Shown one piece after another: positions 1 to 12,180 of a stretch of DNA of 64,000 nt. Each line of letters opens with the position of its first letter. The stretch's first letter is position 1. Origin of the DNA: Ottelia alismoides. Taxonomy: Eukaryota > Streptophyta > Magnoliopsida > Alismatales > Hydrocharitaceae. The position numbers were made by a program, and so were the translations under genes. The notes below the pieces were generated by a model. The model worked only from the letters and a program-made list of their open reading frames with translations. It made no database searches and was not told the DNA's origin. The DNA lies in contig JAZKJV010003378.1 of assembly GCA_037367405.1 (NCBI GenBank), positions 124,001-188,000 of the forward strand. Direction: 5' to 3'.

Positions 1-539
1 TTGTATAGCCACATAGTACCTATACATGTAAATATCTATACTTATTTTTTTTAATACATAATTTGTGCATATTGTATTTTTAAATACTTGTATATACTCC
101 TAATATCATAAAAATAAAATACAAAATAATAAAATACAAAATAAATCAGAAATAAACCCAAACTTTCATTATACAAAAGCCACACTTGTACATATTATAC
201 AAACTACTTATTTAATTGATACATGTATCCAATTTGTAAAAATCAAATAAAAATTCTTTTATATTCCTTTAAATATGTTGCAAATAAATAAACTATAAAA
301 TAAAGGATATATGGGTAAAAATAATAAAATATAAATAAAAGAATAAAATATATAGGTATACTATACATGTACATAATGCACTATATTAAAAATATTGTAT
401 GAATTCATAAAAATAATTAAAAGTCATAGAAAAATAGTTTGAAAAATAACAAATATTTTAACCATTTTATTCATTTTTTATTTTAAATCCATTTGCTATT
501 TTTTTATTAATTTTGTAAATCTTTGAAATCTGATTGGTC
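1..539. other. AT-rich intergenic DNA
   Basis: Very AT-rich sequence with runs of A and T and frequent TATA and ACAT words. I see no coding frame, RNA gene or terminal repeat here. It is probably old, decayed non-coding DNA. Confidence 0.6.
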
Positions 540-1860
540 ACCCCAGGTCCGTTTACCCGGGTCCACCTCTCTTTCTCCAGACCCGACCCGGGTATCTCGT
601 CGTCGGACTTGATTTCTCACCATTCTCTAGCTCGGGTCCGACCATCTTTTCCCTCAATTTTGCATCCGATTCTTCTCCTAGTATACGTGGTCATCGCTGA
701 TCCCTAGGATAAGCTGGATCCTCCTAGGGTTTCGCACATTCCTTCGATCTTTCTAGACCCTGAGGACATCCTATAAGTATGCTCCTCCGCCTCCATTATT
801 CAGCATCTCATCCCTCACGCCTCTTTTCTCCCATTAACATCTCAAGGACAGTGACAGGGTCCTCTAGGGACAGTTGGGAGCTCGATTTGGTGCATGGTTG
901 ATCAACGCTCGCTTCATGGCCAGAGCTCCACCGCAAGAAGCCTCCTCTACCTTCCGCATCGGAGTTGAAGCTATAACCCCACCTCCACCTTCATCTGAAG
1001 TCACTGAGCACATCAGGAGCCTCAGGTACTCAGTATCTCGTCCACATTTCACGTTTCATTTCGATTAGCCATTTCCTCCACCATCCATTACTTAGCTTCG
1101 GCCATCATCACCGTAGCTCCATCCTTCACTTCACCAGCACAGATCGATCCCTCGATTCATCGTCACCCTTCGCACACAACACGATCCACTTGTATCCTTC
1201 TCATTGGAGTAGGATTAGGATAGATCTCATCCTCCATTTCTACCGGAGATCACCAAAGCACCCCACCATCATTTCTTTCTTTCTTATATGCTAGTAACCA
1301 CAACCGAGGTTACGTCTTCGAGCGGAGATCCCCTTTACAGGAAATGCACGCATGAGATGCTCAATCTGATCTTCAACCTAGGTGGTGGAGCACTCACAGG
1401 TGGTTGAGCCTTGTCGCGACCATCCGACCATCTGCATTTCCATCCGAGTGTCCCTTGTGATGCGGAAAGCCATCAACATCGAGTTCGACCTACCGGTGAG
1501 GCGATCAAAGCACCAGAGCATCCGCGATCGAACCTCGTCGGCCAGCTCCTTCTTCTTGTTCTTGTAGAGTCCCAATACACCGTTCGATGAAGGAGCCCTT
1601 CTTCCAGTCTTGATCTGAACCGCACATTGACGCTTTTTTCCTACACGTCATATCAGGCCCCTTTACAGATCTGAGCTGTACGTCACTGGCTTTTCACGAT
1701 CATCAGATCTTCTCAGTAACGGTCATCCAGATCGTACACCTGCTCCATTCACATGACCCGTCAAATCTTTAGCAGAGCAGCATCAGAGCCGTCTACGCCC
1801 GCCACCACGAGAGCCTGCCACGTGCCCCCAACGAAGGGTATATTTCACTCAGACCTTCGT
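540..1860. other. GC/CT-rich island, unclassified
   Basis: Base composition changes sharply at about 540 to a C/T-rich, CpG-containing sequence and returns to AT-rich at about 1860. Open frames here are at most 65 codons (874-1068 plus, 1378-1575 minus) and match no family I recognise. The island could be an LTR or leader of a decayed retroelement, or a lost promoter/first exon. The sharp edges favour an inserted element, but I found no terminal repeats. Confidence 0.4.
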
Positions 1861-3085
1861 ATTTTATCTTATTTCATTTTAGTTCAGTAATTGTAATAAT
1901 TAGTTAAAAACTTTTTGCAGTTTAGACCTTATATTTTAGTTATTTGCATTTTAATCCAACCAAGTTGAGATCAATTGCATCCACACGTGCTTTTGTGGGT
2001 CTTTTGCAGAATCTATCATGAGCTTTCCTTTGGTTACTAAATGAATTGAATGTTTTGATATTTGCATTTATACCCTTGTGCATACTGTTTCACGTACTGA
2101 GCATGCCTTTTCTGGATAAATTGCATAATGGCCTTTGGATTTTAAGCAGTTATTATTCTACAAGCCCTAAAACTTAAAAATTTTGCACATAGGTCTTTGC
2201 TTTACAGTTTTCATTATTATCTTGGATTAGTTGTAATAAATACCATTTTGCCTCAAAAATGCCTAAAAAATTACTGCTAGCTCATGCTAACTTGGTCTTT
2301 GCGTGGTGATTTTTGTGTGCCAATTTCTATGCATTTTATATTATAAAAATTCAAAATAGTAGAAAAACTCCTTTTTAACATAGAAAATATCTAAAAAAAT
2401 GAAAAATCCTTCAAAAATTCTGTAAAAATTTATATAGTTGTCTTTTATCATATTTTATCTTCTATAAATTTTTTGCTCAAAAATAATTTATAAAAAACTA
2501 AAAATTACAAAATATTCAAAAACTCATAAAATTCATATAAAATTAACAAAAATTCCAAAAATTGCATTTTCAGTTCCTATTTGTAGATATTTCTTCATTA
2601 TTTTCAATAAAAATCATATCTAGAAGTTTTGAACATTTTATCTATTTTAAAATTGAGAAATGCTTCTAGGTATGCTCTGAATCATTATTTTCTTATTGTT
2701 TGATTTTTAGAAAATTATAAAAACATCTGAAAATTCCCAAAAAAAATCAAAAACATTATAAAAGCTATAAAACCTAAAATATTTTTACTTTATTTTTCTA
2801 GGCATTTTTGACATAATTGAAAATTTCAAAAAGAGTGCTTATGAATATTTGTCAATTTTATTCATATTTTGCCTTATTGGAAAAATAAAAAAATCGCAAA
2901 ATTAAAACCATTAAAAAGATAATAAAAATACTTTGATTTTTGAATCATCTACTTAGCTCTTAATTGTGCTCCTTGAGTTCGACTCAGGTCGTAAACCCAG
3001 GTTAATAAAAAAAGCAAAAGTGATTGATTTCATTGCTTGATTCATTAGTGGTTTAAATAATTTTCTCGTTGATCGTGAATCTGGT
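1861..3085. other. AT-rich intergenic DNA with A-run words
   Basis: From about 2330 to 2930 the sequence is dominated by variants of AAAATT and CAAAAA, with no coding potential. This texture is common in LTR and spacer parts of old plant retrotransposons. That assignment is inference only. Confidence 0.4.
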
Positions 3086-3499
3086 TTGAATCACAATGAC
3101 TTTAATTAATCAACTTAACTCGAATCGGATTTTGCCCTCATCAATTATTGTTCATGATTCAAGACATGCCCATAGTTATGAAGATATTCAAGGAAATGGC
3201 ATCTCCAGGCACATGAAAGTAAATAGGAATCCATCAACAACCATCATTCTTTATTGTTCTTCTTATTCGTGGCTAACAAGCATGATCATTGCCGGTACGC
3301 ATGCCCTATCCCTTTCGACCGATCAGGCCATTGCCTCCGTAACAACGAATCAGAGGCTAACGCCTACAACACCTCCCACACAGAGAAGAAACACTCACAC
3401 AAAGGTGCATTGCCATCTTCATTCCAGCGGCCTGCCAGCATACTCGAAATGCGGACCCTCTTCCTCGAGAAGAAAATGTTGTTGGTTTTCTATGTCTGC

Positions 3500-4110
3500 T
3501 CGGGCTAACACTTGATTATGAAGCATTTAAGATGGAAAATGTGAAAGTATCAAGGATGTTAATGTTTGTTTCATCACAATAGTAAATCAATTGAGAAACA
3601 TAGGTAGAGGTTTTTTATGTGGATAACTCACAAGAAAAAGATCTTCTCACTTTCATCGGAGTGGAAACACAAGGTAACAGATATAGAAGAATTAACCAAC
3701 TCAATCACGACATCACTGGAGGATCTTATAGGTAACCTTATTACCTATGCAACAAAGTTGGAAAACAGAAAGTAAGAATAATTAGATCTAAATAAGAATC
3801 TATCTTCATAGTAAGAAAAATCTGAAGGAAGATTCCATTCATGATAATGATGAGGATATAGCTCACATCATACAAGAGTTCAAATCTTTCTCTATAAGCT
3901 AGAAAAAGGAGAAAGAGAGGTGAATTGTTTTTAATGCAACAAAGTATGGCATATAAAGAAGGATCGCCCACAACTAAAGGAAAAATCCAAATTCGAATAG
4001 AAGTCCGAGAAGAAAGAAAGCAACTTGGGATGACTCAAGAAACAATGACAAAAAAAGAAGAAAGATCGGTTGAACATAATTCTTTCAACTTTGAAGATGA
4101 GGTACATAAA
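3500..4110 (+). pseudogene. Copia gag remnant, array unit 1
   Basis: Read across several frames, this stretch follows the usual order of a Copia gag. A DYEAFKMEN-like segment at about 3512 and an LSPEWEHKVT-like segment near 3650 are followed by a helical segment ending in LIGNLLTYATK. A lysine/serine-rich tail then surrounds a ruined zinc knuckle at about 3930. Frameshifts and stops separate the pieces, so no protein can be made. Units 2 and 3 carry the same segments at about 5100-5700 and 6680-7380. Confidence 0.6.
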
Positions 4111-4256
4111 TTTTCTTATAATAATTTTTATAACAATTCTAAAGATATCTTTGTTAGAATACGTAATAGATGGGTAATTGCATATCTTCAAATCCAATTA
4201 CTTCTCTTGTTTAGTCCCACATCATCTATATGTGGGATTCCTGTCTGTATGTGGGG

Positions 4257-4450
4257 CTATATAAGAAACATCATACCCCATGTATTCATTGAGAGATTCA
4301 TAATAGAAGATATGGTCCTTTGAGGTCTTCTCCCATGGTTTCATCCTGCTCTTCACGGAGTTCTCCATAAAATTTGAGGGGTCCGCTTTATATTTATATA
4401 TTCTTGGACTCTGCTTTCGCATTATTTATTTCAACATGGTATCAGAGCAG
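4257..4450 (+). promoter_or_regulatory. LTR promoter end and primer-binding site, unit 1/2 junction
   Basis: A TATA-like CTATATAAG at 4257 lies about 180 bp before an LTR end in CAACA (4432-4436). The LTR end abuts TGGTATCAGAGCAG, the standard primer-binding site for initiator methionine tRNA in plant Copia elements. Just upstream, TCCCACATC and TATGTGGGA form an inverted repeat. Equivalent blocks occur at 5828-6022 and 7441-7639. Confidence 0.7.
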
Positions 4451-5099
4451 TTCAATTGTGTAGTTTGAGTATTTGAGTTTCAATTTTAGAGATTTGTTCT
4501 TGAAGATTTTATGTATGATTATTGTTCGTGATTCAAGACATGTCCATTGTTATGAATATTCAAGGCAATGGCATCTCCAGGCACATGAAAGTAACTAGGG
4601 ATCCATCAACAACCATCATTCTTTATTGTTCTTCTACTTCGTTGCTAGCAAGCATGATCATTGCCATTACACATGCCCTATCCCCTTTGACTGATCAGGC
4701 CATCGCCTCCTTAACAACGAATCAAAGGCTAGCGCCTACATCACCTCTCACACAAAGAAGAAACACTCACACAAAGGTGCATTGGCATCTTCATTTCCAA
4801 CGGCCTATCAGCAAACTCGAAACCCGAACCTCCTCTGCGCATGTAACTCCGATCAGCTTCCGCAACTCCATGCAACTCTGGGCTCCACCGACTCCATTGC
4901 CCTCGACAAGAAGCATCGACCTTAAAGTTTCCCACTATGGCATATAGGATGCATCACCTTAAGCAACTTCTTGAGTATCCTCTGGTATCTCAGGGAACCC
5001 ATCGCCGGGAAGCTTTACACGACCACAAAGCATTGCCTAAACATGCCCCCCTTCCTTGAGAAGAAAATGTTGTTGGTTAGCTATGCCCGCTCAGGCTAA

Positions 5100-5768
5100 C
5101 ACTTGATTATGAAGCTTTTAAGATGGAAAATGTGAGGTATCAAGGATACTAATATTTGTTTCATCATAGTAGTGAATCAATGTAGAAAATTAAGTTGAGT
5201 TTTTTTACGTGGAGAACTCTCAAGAAAAATATCATCTCACTTTCACCGGAGTGGGAACACAAAGTGATAGTTATAAAAGAATTAACCAACTCCATCACGA
5301 CATCACTAGAGGATATTATAGGTAACCTTCTAACCTATGCAACAAAGTTGGAAAATTGAAAGTAAGAATATTAAGATCTAAATAAGAATATATCTTTTGT
5401 AGTAAGAAAAAATTGAAGGAAGATTCCAGTCATGATAATGACACGCAGGAATTCAAAGCTTTTCTCTATAAGCTAAAAAATAGAGAAAGAAAGGTGATTT
5501 TTTAATGCAACAAAGTATGGCATGTAAAGAAGGATTGCCTACAACTAAAGAAAAAAATCCAAATTCGAGTAGAAGTCCGAGAAGAACGAAAGGAACTTGG
5601 GATGACTCGAGCAACAACGACAAAAAAGAAGAAATATTTTACAAATCTGATTCTTTCAACTTTGAAGATGAGGCATACAAATTTTCTTATAATAAATTTT
5701 ATAATAATTCTCAAGATATCTTTGTTAGAATACATGATAGATGTGTAATTGTATCTCTCCAAATCCAA
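5100..5768 (+). pseudogene. Copia gag remnant, array unit 2
   Basis: This is the second copy of the gag-like region in the array. The LSPEWEHKV-type segment is near 5240. The lysine/serine-rich tail with TWDDSSNNDKKEE lies at about 5600-5640, ahead of a FNFEDEAYKFSYNKF segment. The zinc-knuckle cysteines are no longer readable in frame. Stops and indels interrupt it. Confidence 0.55.
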
Positions 5769-6679
5769 TTACTTCTCTTGTTTAATCCCACGTCATCTAT
5801 ATGTGAGACTCATGTCTGTCTGTGGGACTATATAAGAAACCTCATACCCCATGTATCATTGAGGGATTCATAATAGAAGACATGATCCTTTGAGGTCTTC
5901 TCCCATGGTTTCATCCTACTCCACGGAGTAGGGTTCCACATAAAATCTGAGGGATCTGCTTTATATTTTATGTTCTTTGATCCTACTTTCGCATTATTTA
6001 TTTCAACATGGTATTAGAGCAGTTCAATTTTGTAGTTTGAGTATTTAAGTTTCGACTTTAGAGATTTTTTCTTGAAGATTTTATGTATGATTATTGTTCA
6101 TGATTCAAGACATGTCCATTGTTATGAAGATATTCAAGGCAATGGCATCTCCAAGCACATCAAAGTAACTTGGGCTCCATCAACACCTATCATTCTTTAT
6201 TGTTCTTCTTCTTCGTCGCTAGCAAGCATGCCAGTACACATGCCTTATCCCCTTCGACCGATCAGGCCATCACCTTCGTAACAACGAATCAGAGGCTAGT
6301 GCCTACATCACCTCTTATACAAAGAAGAAACACTCATACAGAGGTACATTGCCATCTTCTTCTCCAGCGGCCTGCCAGCACACTCAAAACTCGGACCTCC
6401 TTTGTGCGCGTAACTCTGATCAGCTTCCGCAACTCCATGAAATGGTGCGTTCCATCGACTCCATTGCCCTTGACAAGAAGCATCACACTCCATGAGAAGC
6501 ATCTCCCTTAAAGATTCTCACTATGGCTTATAGGATGCATCACTTAAGAAACTTCTTGTGCATCCTCTGGTATCTCAGGGAACCCATCGCCAGGAAGCTT
6601 CACACGACCACAAAGCATTGCCTAAAAATGTCCCCCTTCCTTAAGAAGAAAATGTTGTTGGTTTGTTATGCCCGCTCAG

Positions 6680-7382
6680 GCTAACACTTGATTATGAAGC
6701 TTTTAAGATGTAAAATGTGGAAGTATCAAGGATATTAATGTTTGTTTCATCACAGTAGTGTAGGTAGAGTTTGAGAAACTTAGGTAGAGTTTTTTTTACA
6801 CGGAGAACTCACAAGAAAAATATCATCCCACTTTCACCAGAGTGGGAGCACAAAGTGACGGTTAAAGAAGAATTAACCAACTCCATCACGGCATCACTAG
6901 AGGATCTTATAGGTAACCTTCTAACCTATGCAACAAAGTTGGAAAATAGAAAGTAAGAATAATAAGATCTAAATATGAATCAATCTTCCGTCGTAAGAAA
7001 AAGTTGATGGAAGATTACAACAATGATAATGATGAGGATATAGCTCACATCACACAAGAATTCAAATCTTTTCTCTATAAGCTAAACAATGTGAGAAAGA
7101 TAGGTGAATTGTTTTCAATGCAATAAAGTATTGCATGTAAAGAAGGATTGCCCACAACTAAAGAAAAAAAATCCAAATTCGAGTAGAAGTTTGAGAAGAA
7201 AGAAAGCGACTTGGAATGACTCAAGCAACCATGACAAAAAAGAAGAAAGATTGGACAAATATAATTATTTCAACTTTGAAGATGAGGCACATAAATTTTC
7301 TTATAATAAATTTTATAATAATTCTAAAGATATCTTTGTTAAAATGCGTAATATATGGGTAATTGTATCTCTCCAAATCTAA
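6680..7382 (+). pseudogene. Copia gag remnant, array unit 3, with CCHC knuckle
   Basis: This is the best-preserved gag of the array. Positions 6771-6956 encode a 61-codon piece with LSPEWEHKVTVKEELTNSI and LIGNLLTYATKLEN, which resembles the C-terminal part of the UBN2 gag core. Positions 7104-7382 encode a piece starting MNCFQCNKVLHVKKDCP. This has correct C-X2-C-X4-H-X4-C spacing for a nucleic-acid-binding knuckle and is followed by a KKATWNDSSNHDKKEE tail typical of Copia gag. The two parts lie in different frames with stops between them, so the gene is dead. Confidence 0.7.
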
Positions 7383-10370
7383 TTACTCCTCTTGTTTAGT
7401 CTCTCAAAATCTATATGTGGGACTCATGTCTGTCTGTGGGCTATATAAGAAACCCCATACCCTATGTATTCATTGAGAAATTCATAATAAAAGATACAGT
7501 CCTTTGAGGTCGTCTCCCATGGTTTCATCCTGCTCTTCACGGAGTAGGGTTCCACATAAAATCTGAGGGGTCCAATTTAAATTTTTATGTTCTTCTATTC
7601 TGCTTTCGCATTATTTATTTCAACATGGTATCAGAGCAGTTCAGTTTAGTATTTTGAGTATTTGAGTTTCATTTTTAGAGATTTGTTCTTGTATATTTTA
7701 AGTATGATTATTGTTCATGGTTCAAGACATGTCCATTATTATGAAGATATTCAAGGAAATGGCATCTCCAAGACACATAAAAGTAACAGGGGCTCCATCA
7801 ACATCCATCATTCTTTATTGTTCTTGTTCTTCTTCATTGCTAGCAAGCATGCCAGTACGTATGCCATATCCCCTTCGATCGATCAGGTCATCGCGCGCCT
7901 CTGTAACAACGAATCAGAGGCTAGCGACTACGTCGCTTCTCACACAAAGAAGAAACACTCACGCAAAGGTGCATTGCATCTTCATCTCCAGCGGCCTACC
8001 AACACACTCGAAACCCAGACCTTCTCTACGCACGTAACTCCGATCAGCTTCCGCAACTCCATGCAACTCTAGGCTCCATCAACTACATTGCCCTCGACAA
8101 GAAGCATCACCCTACATGAGAAGCATCACCCTTAAAGTTTCCCACTATGGCATATAGGATGTGTCACTTAAGCAACTTCTTGCACATCCTCTGGTATCTC
8201 AGGGAACCCATCTCCAGGAAGCTTCACAAGACCACAAACATTGCCTAAACATGTCCCTCTTCCTCGAGAAGAAAATGTTGTTGGTATGTTATGCTTGCTT
8301 GGACACCTATCGAAGGGTGCGGTTAGATCAGACTTATGACTTGGATCGTTGTAAATAATAAACTTAAACAAGCACAACATTATTAGCACTTTTAATCACA
8401 ATATAATCAATCAAACCACAAGTGCACAAGGATTTAACGTGTAAATCCTTTTGGGTAAAAACCACAACCTGAGTATCCCGACTCAAGCTTTCAACCTGAC
8501 CCATACGGGTCTTCCACTAACCTGAGTTGCTTACATAGGCAACCCAACCGTATTAAACATAAGTTGATTATGTGGTCAACTCCGCAGTTTACAACCTGAG
8601 TTGTTTAAGCAAACAACTCAAAATCTTAATCCTAACAATCTCAGTATCAAAGATAAATAAGTAATGAATAAGTGGCAAAACAATCTTAAAGAGAGAGAGT
8701 GTGCTCGTAATAATTAAACTTAGAAAACTAGAGTTGTCGGAATGAAGAATGCAGCAGAAAATATCTCTTCGATCTTTCTCTCAAAATATAGAGTGGAAAG
8801 TAAAGAGTAGAGAGCTTGTTTCCCTTGTTGTGTGTTGTAGAATGAGGCATGGCGTCCTTTTATAGGTCTTAGGGCCTCATAGATGTTGGCTCTCAAAGTA
8901 GATGTTATGAACAAATCAGGAATGTAATCGGCTTCAAAAAGCTTCCTCAAATAGAATATGATCAATCAGGATACAAAGATGACCGATAAGAATCAAATGA
9001 TCAGTCATGAGGACTTAGGTGATCTATCATGGATCAAAATTGATTGATCGGAAATATAGTCGTTGTAATTCAAATAATTATTAATTATAAAAGGAAAGTG
9101 ATCGATCAGAGGTGATCGATCAGGTCTAAATGGTTGATCGATCATCTTAACTCTTTGACTAGAAAGTCAAAGTCAAAGGGTTGAAATGCAATATATAAGA
9201 TTTGAGGTCTTTTACAATCTAAATCACAAAAGAAGTAGGACTCAAAAAAAGAAAAGTCTTTGTCTTCTTCTTGAACTTGAGATCCTTTCTCGAGCTTGAG
9301 TTGAAGTTCCATAGATGTGAACTCATTCGAGCTTCTTAGCTTCTTCTTCACTTAAGCATGAGCTTCTTAGTTTGAGCTTCTTCCTGTTCTGGTAGCTTTT
9401 ATGCTTTTGTCGTAGCTGCAAGCTTTGAACACAAGTTTTGTTCTCATCAAAATATGCATGCTCGTGTACTAAAAAAATGTCTCCCACTCGTGCATGCATT
9501 CCCCTTTTTTGATGATGACAAATTATTTTATGAGTTTGTAAAAAATATGTGTGTGTGAGCAAACAATTCTTGTAAACAATCTTTTTCTCCACCTTTTTGA
9601 CATAATAGAAAACATCTAAACTGGTACCGAAAGTAAAATACCAATTTTAACTGATACCAATTTTTAAAGTCATAAATCTCCCCCTTTTTCTTTTAAAAAC
9701 ATTATTTTTAATCTGAGCATCCCTTAAACTAGAGCTCCCCTTAATTTTTTCTTAAAGTCTCCCCCTAAAAGATAAGAATCGAGGTCTCATCGTTAATGCA
9801 TGATATGCATGATCAACTAAATAAAAAAGATAAGAAGTCACCTAGGCTTCTTGACGACGGACTTCTCTAGTCTTGGTAGCTTCTCCATGGTAGTGGCATC
9901 CATCCATGGTTCTGAAAGTTGTTTGGCCTTGACGAGGTCCACCTTTGTTGATGTGGCCTACTACATTTTCTTTGGTATTTGATGTGAGATTTTTGGGTAC
10001 CCTTTATTTATAGATCCTTTGGGTTTAGATTGCAAAGTTTCCTTCTTTTTCCAAACTCATTTTCTTTTCTAAAAAGAATTAGACCTATAAGCATGATTTT
10101 CTACACTTTCTTTTCCTTTTATAGAAGAATATACAAAAGTAAATTTATTTTTAAGCTCCATGGTCTCTTTTTCTAAGCAAATAATATTAACTTTAAAACT
10201 ACCTAGATCTAGTTTTAGCAACTCGTTTTTCTTTTTGAAAAACATTTAATTTATTAGGCAAAATGGATTTATCTTCTACAAGTTTCTTTTTTATCTTTTC
10301 TAGTTTCATGTCTTTCCTAATCAGATCTTGAGAGGTATTGTAAAGATCAAAATAGGAAGGTTCATTTACC

Positions 10371-10619
10371 TTAATATTTGAGTCTGAATCTGAGTCGGAT
10401 GAGTGACTCCACTATCCATACGAATGCTTGCTCGTCTTCTTCATTGTTGCTTGATGTTTCCGAGCTTGCATTGTAAGCTTCTTTTTTTGGAGTTTCTTCA
10501 TGTATAGAAGCAAGACAACTCCAAATCTCATTGGCCATTCTCAGATGAGAGATATGGTTAAATTCCTCATTAGACAATGCGTAGTATATGTCGTACATCG
10601 CTCTTGCATTTAGCGTCAT
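10371..10619 (-). pseudogene. Copia gag (UBN2-like) fragment
   Basis: The minus-strand frame gives 82 codons beginning MTLNARAMYDIYYALSNEEF and continuing with a MANEIWSCLASIHEET segment. That is the typical middle of a Copia gag core: an LNARAM helix, a small-residue helix, then A-x-E-I-W. The frame ends in a serine/glutamate-rich linker and lacks both the N-terminus and the zinc knuckle. It belongs to LTR element A. Confidence 0.7.
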
Positions 10620-10859
10620 TTTCTCTATCTCATCTTTCGTGTATGCGTACTCCTTCTCTTCGATATACTAGAAGTTTCTCTAGACTATGCTCGAAATCGC
10701 AAAGTCGCTTGCTTGCCGGAAGATGGACATCTTCTTCTTCCAGCTTGCATAGCTTGTCCCATCGAAGAAAGATTGACGAATCACAAAGCTTCCTTCAGTA
10801 TGCAATCTTGAGAAGTTGTCCATGTGTGCTTGAATGTTACTTCTTCGTCATGGACGAGG

Positions 10860-12180
10860 ATCTGATACTAAATGTTGGTTTGTTATATCTGTTAGGACAC
10901 CTGTCAAAGGGTACGGGTAGATCGAACTTATGGCCCAAATCGCTGCAAAACTTAAACAAGCACGATGTTAAGTAGCACTTTTAATCACAAGATAATCAAG
11001 CAAACCACAAGTGCACAAGGATTTTACATGGGAACCCTCCTGGGTAATAACCACAACCTGAGTCTTTAGACTCGGGCTTTCAACCTGACCCACATGGACC
11101 TTCCACTAACATGAGTTGCTTATGCAGACAACTTTAGAAGTTATCCATGTGTGCTTCTAGACATTACTTCTTCGGTACAGACGAGGCTCTGATATCAAAT
11201 GTTGGTTTGTTATACCTGCTTGGACACTTGTCGAAGGGTGTGACTAGATCATATCTATGACCCAGATTGCTGCAAATAATAAACTTAAGCAAGCATAATG
11301 TTATGTAGCATTTCTAATCACAAGATAATCAAGCAAACCATAAGTACACAAGGATTTAACATGGAAACCCTCCTAGGTAAAAACTACAACCTAAGTCTTC
11401 TGACTTAGACTTTCAACCTAGCCCACACGAGTCTTCCACTAACATGAGTTTCTTTCGTAGGAAACCCAACTGTATTACAACCAGAGTTGAGTACACGGTC
11501 AAATCCACCGTTTACAACCTCAGTTATTTACGCAGACAACTCAAAACTATATAAAAGAAATAATCCAAACAACCTCAATATCAAAGATAAATAAGCAATG
11601 AATAATAAGAGGTAAAATAAACATGATCTTATAGAGTGAGGAGCATGCTCATAAGAATCAAATACAGAGAACCAGAGCTATCGGAATGAAGAATGCAGCA
11701 GAAAATAACTATTCGATCTTTCTCCCAAAGTACATAGTGGAAAGCAGAGAGTAGAGAGCTTGTTGCTCTTGTTTTGTGTTGTAGAATGAGGTATGGGGTC
11801 CTACAGGCCGTTGTAAACAATCGAGAATGAAATCAGCTTCAAAAATCTTCCTCAAATGGAATATGATCGATCATGATGATTTAGGTGATTGACCAAAATA
11901 AAAAAAATCATCGATCATGGATCACAATTGATTGATCAGAAATATATCCATTATAGTTCAAATAATGATTGATCATAAAATGAGAGTGAACGATCAAAGG
12001 TGATCGATCATATGTAAATGGTTGATCGATCAGCTTAACTCTTGGACTTGAAAGTCAAAGTCAAAGGACGGAAATGCAATGTGCAAGATTTGAGGTCTTT
12101 TACAATCTAAGACAATCACAGAAAAAGCATGACTTAATAAAAGAAAATACTTCATCTTTTTCTCGAGATCAGGTAAGGAA
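10860..12180 (-). repeat. 5' LTR of element A with duplicated leader
   Basis: The LTR start TGTTGGTTTGTTATA occurs twice, at 10873 and about 11202. Each copy is preceded by about 70 bp of the same leader ending in a degenerate primer site (CTGATACTAAA and CTGATATCAAA). A partial LTR copy (10873-11120) therefore lies in direct repeat before the longer one. The rest matches the 8275-9480 LTR, including the U3 block of TGATCGATCA words near 11930-12030. Slipped or illegitimate recombination inside the element is the likely cause. Confidence 0.6.

Larger units (their letters stand above)
3142..8274 (+). repeat. Tandem array of pol-less Copia LTR/leader/gag units
   Basis: Four copies of one unit follow each other head to tail. 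They start near 3142, 4516, 6088 and 7706, and the last one is cut off at about 8274. The clearest marker is the primer-binding site TGGTATCAGAGCAG at 4437-4450 and 7626-7639, with one mismatch at 6009-6022. This gives periods of 1572 and 1617 bp; the first unit is shorter because a segment is missing. Each complete unit holds, in order, a leader, a degraded Copia gag (UBN2-like core, then a CCHC knuckle), a block with a TATA box (CTATATAAG at 4257, 5828 and 7441), an LTR end in CAACA and the primer-binding site. No protease, integrase or reverse transcriptase remains. Unequal recombination between LTR elements is a likely origin (inference). Confidence 0.75.
8275..12180 (-). mobile_element. 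Pol-less LTR retrotransposon A (minus strand)
   Basis: The 3' LTR, read on the minus strand, covers about 8275-9480. A 3' untranslated block with AAAAGGGGGAGA-type purine tracts follows (about 9480-9900). After it come a gag fragment (10371-10619), a leader with a degenerate primer site (complement of GATCTGATACTA, about 10860-10871) and a 5' LTR (10873 to about 12180). The LTRs share the start TGTTGGTWTGTTAT, a TATA box on the minus strand (CCTATAAAAGGA near 8857) and several TGATCGATCA words. Protease, integrase, reverse transcriptase and RNase H are absent, so this is a non-autonomous derivative. Its left end abuts the tandem array at a short shared sequence. Confidence 0.65.

Noticed and set aside
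8000..8360. Possible protein from the 7662-8072 and 8161-8358 frames
   Set aside because: The same text occurs in every array unit with different stops and frames, as expected for a decayed repeat.
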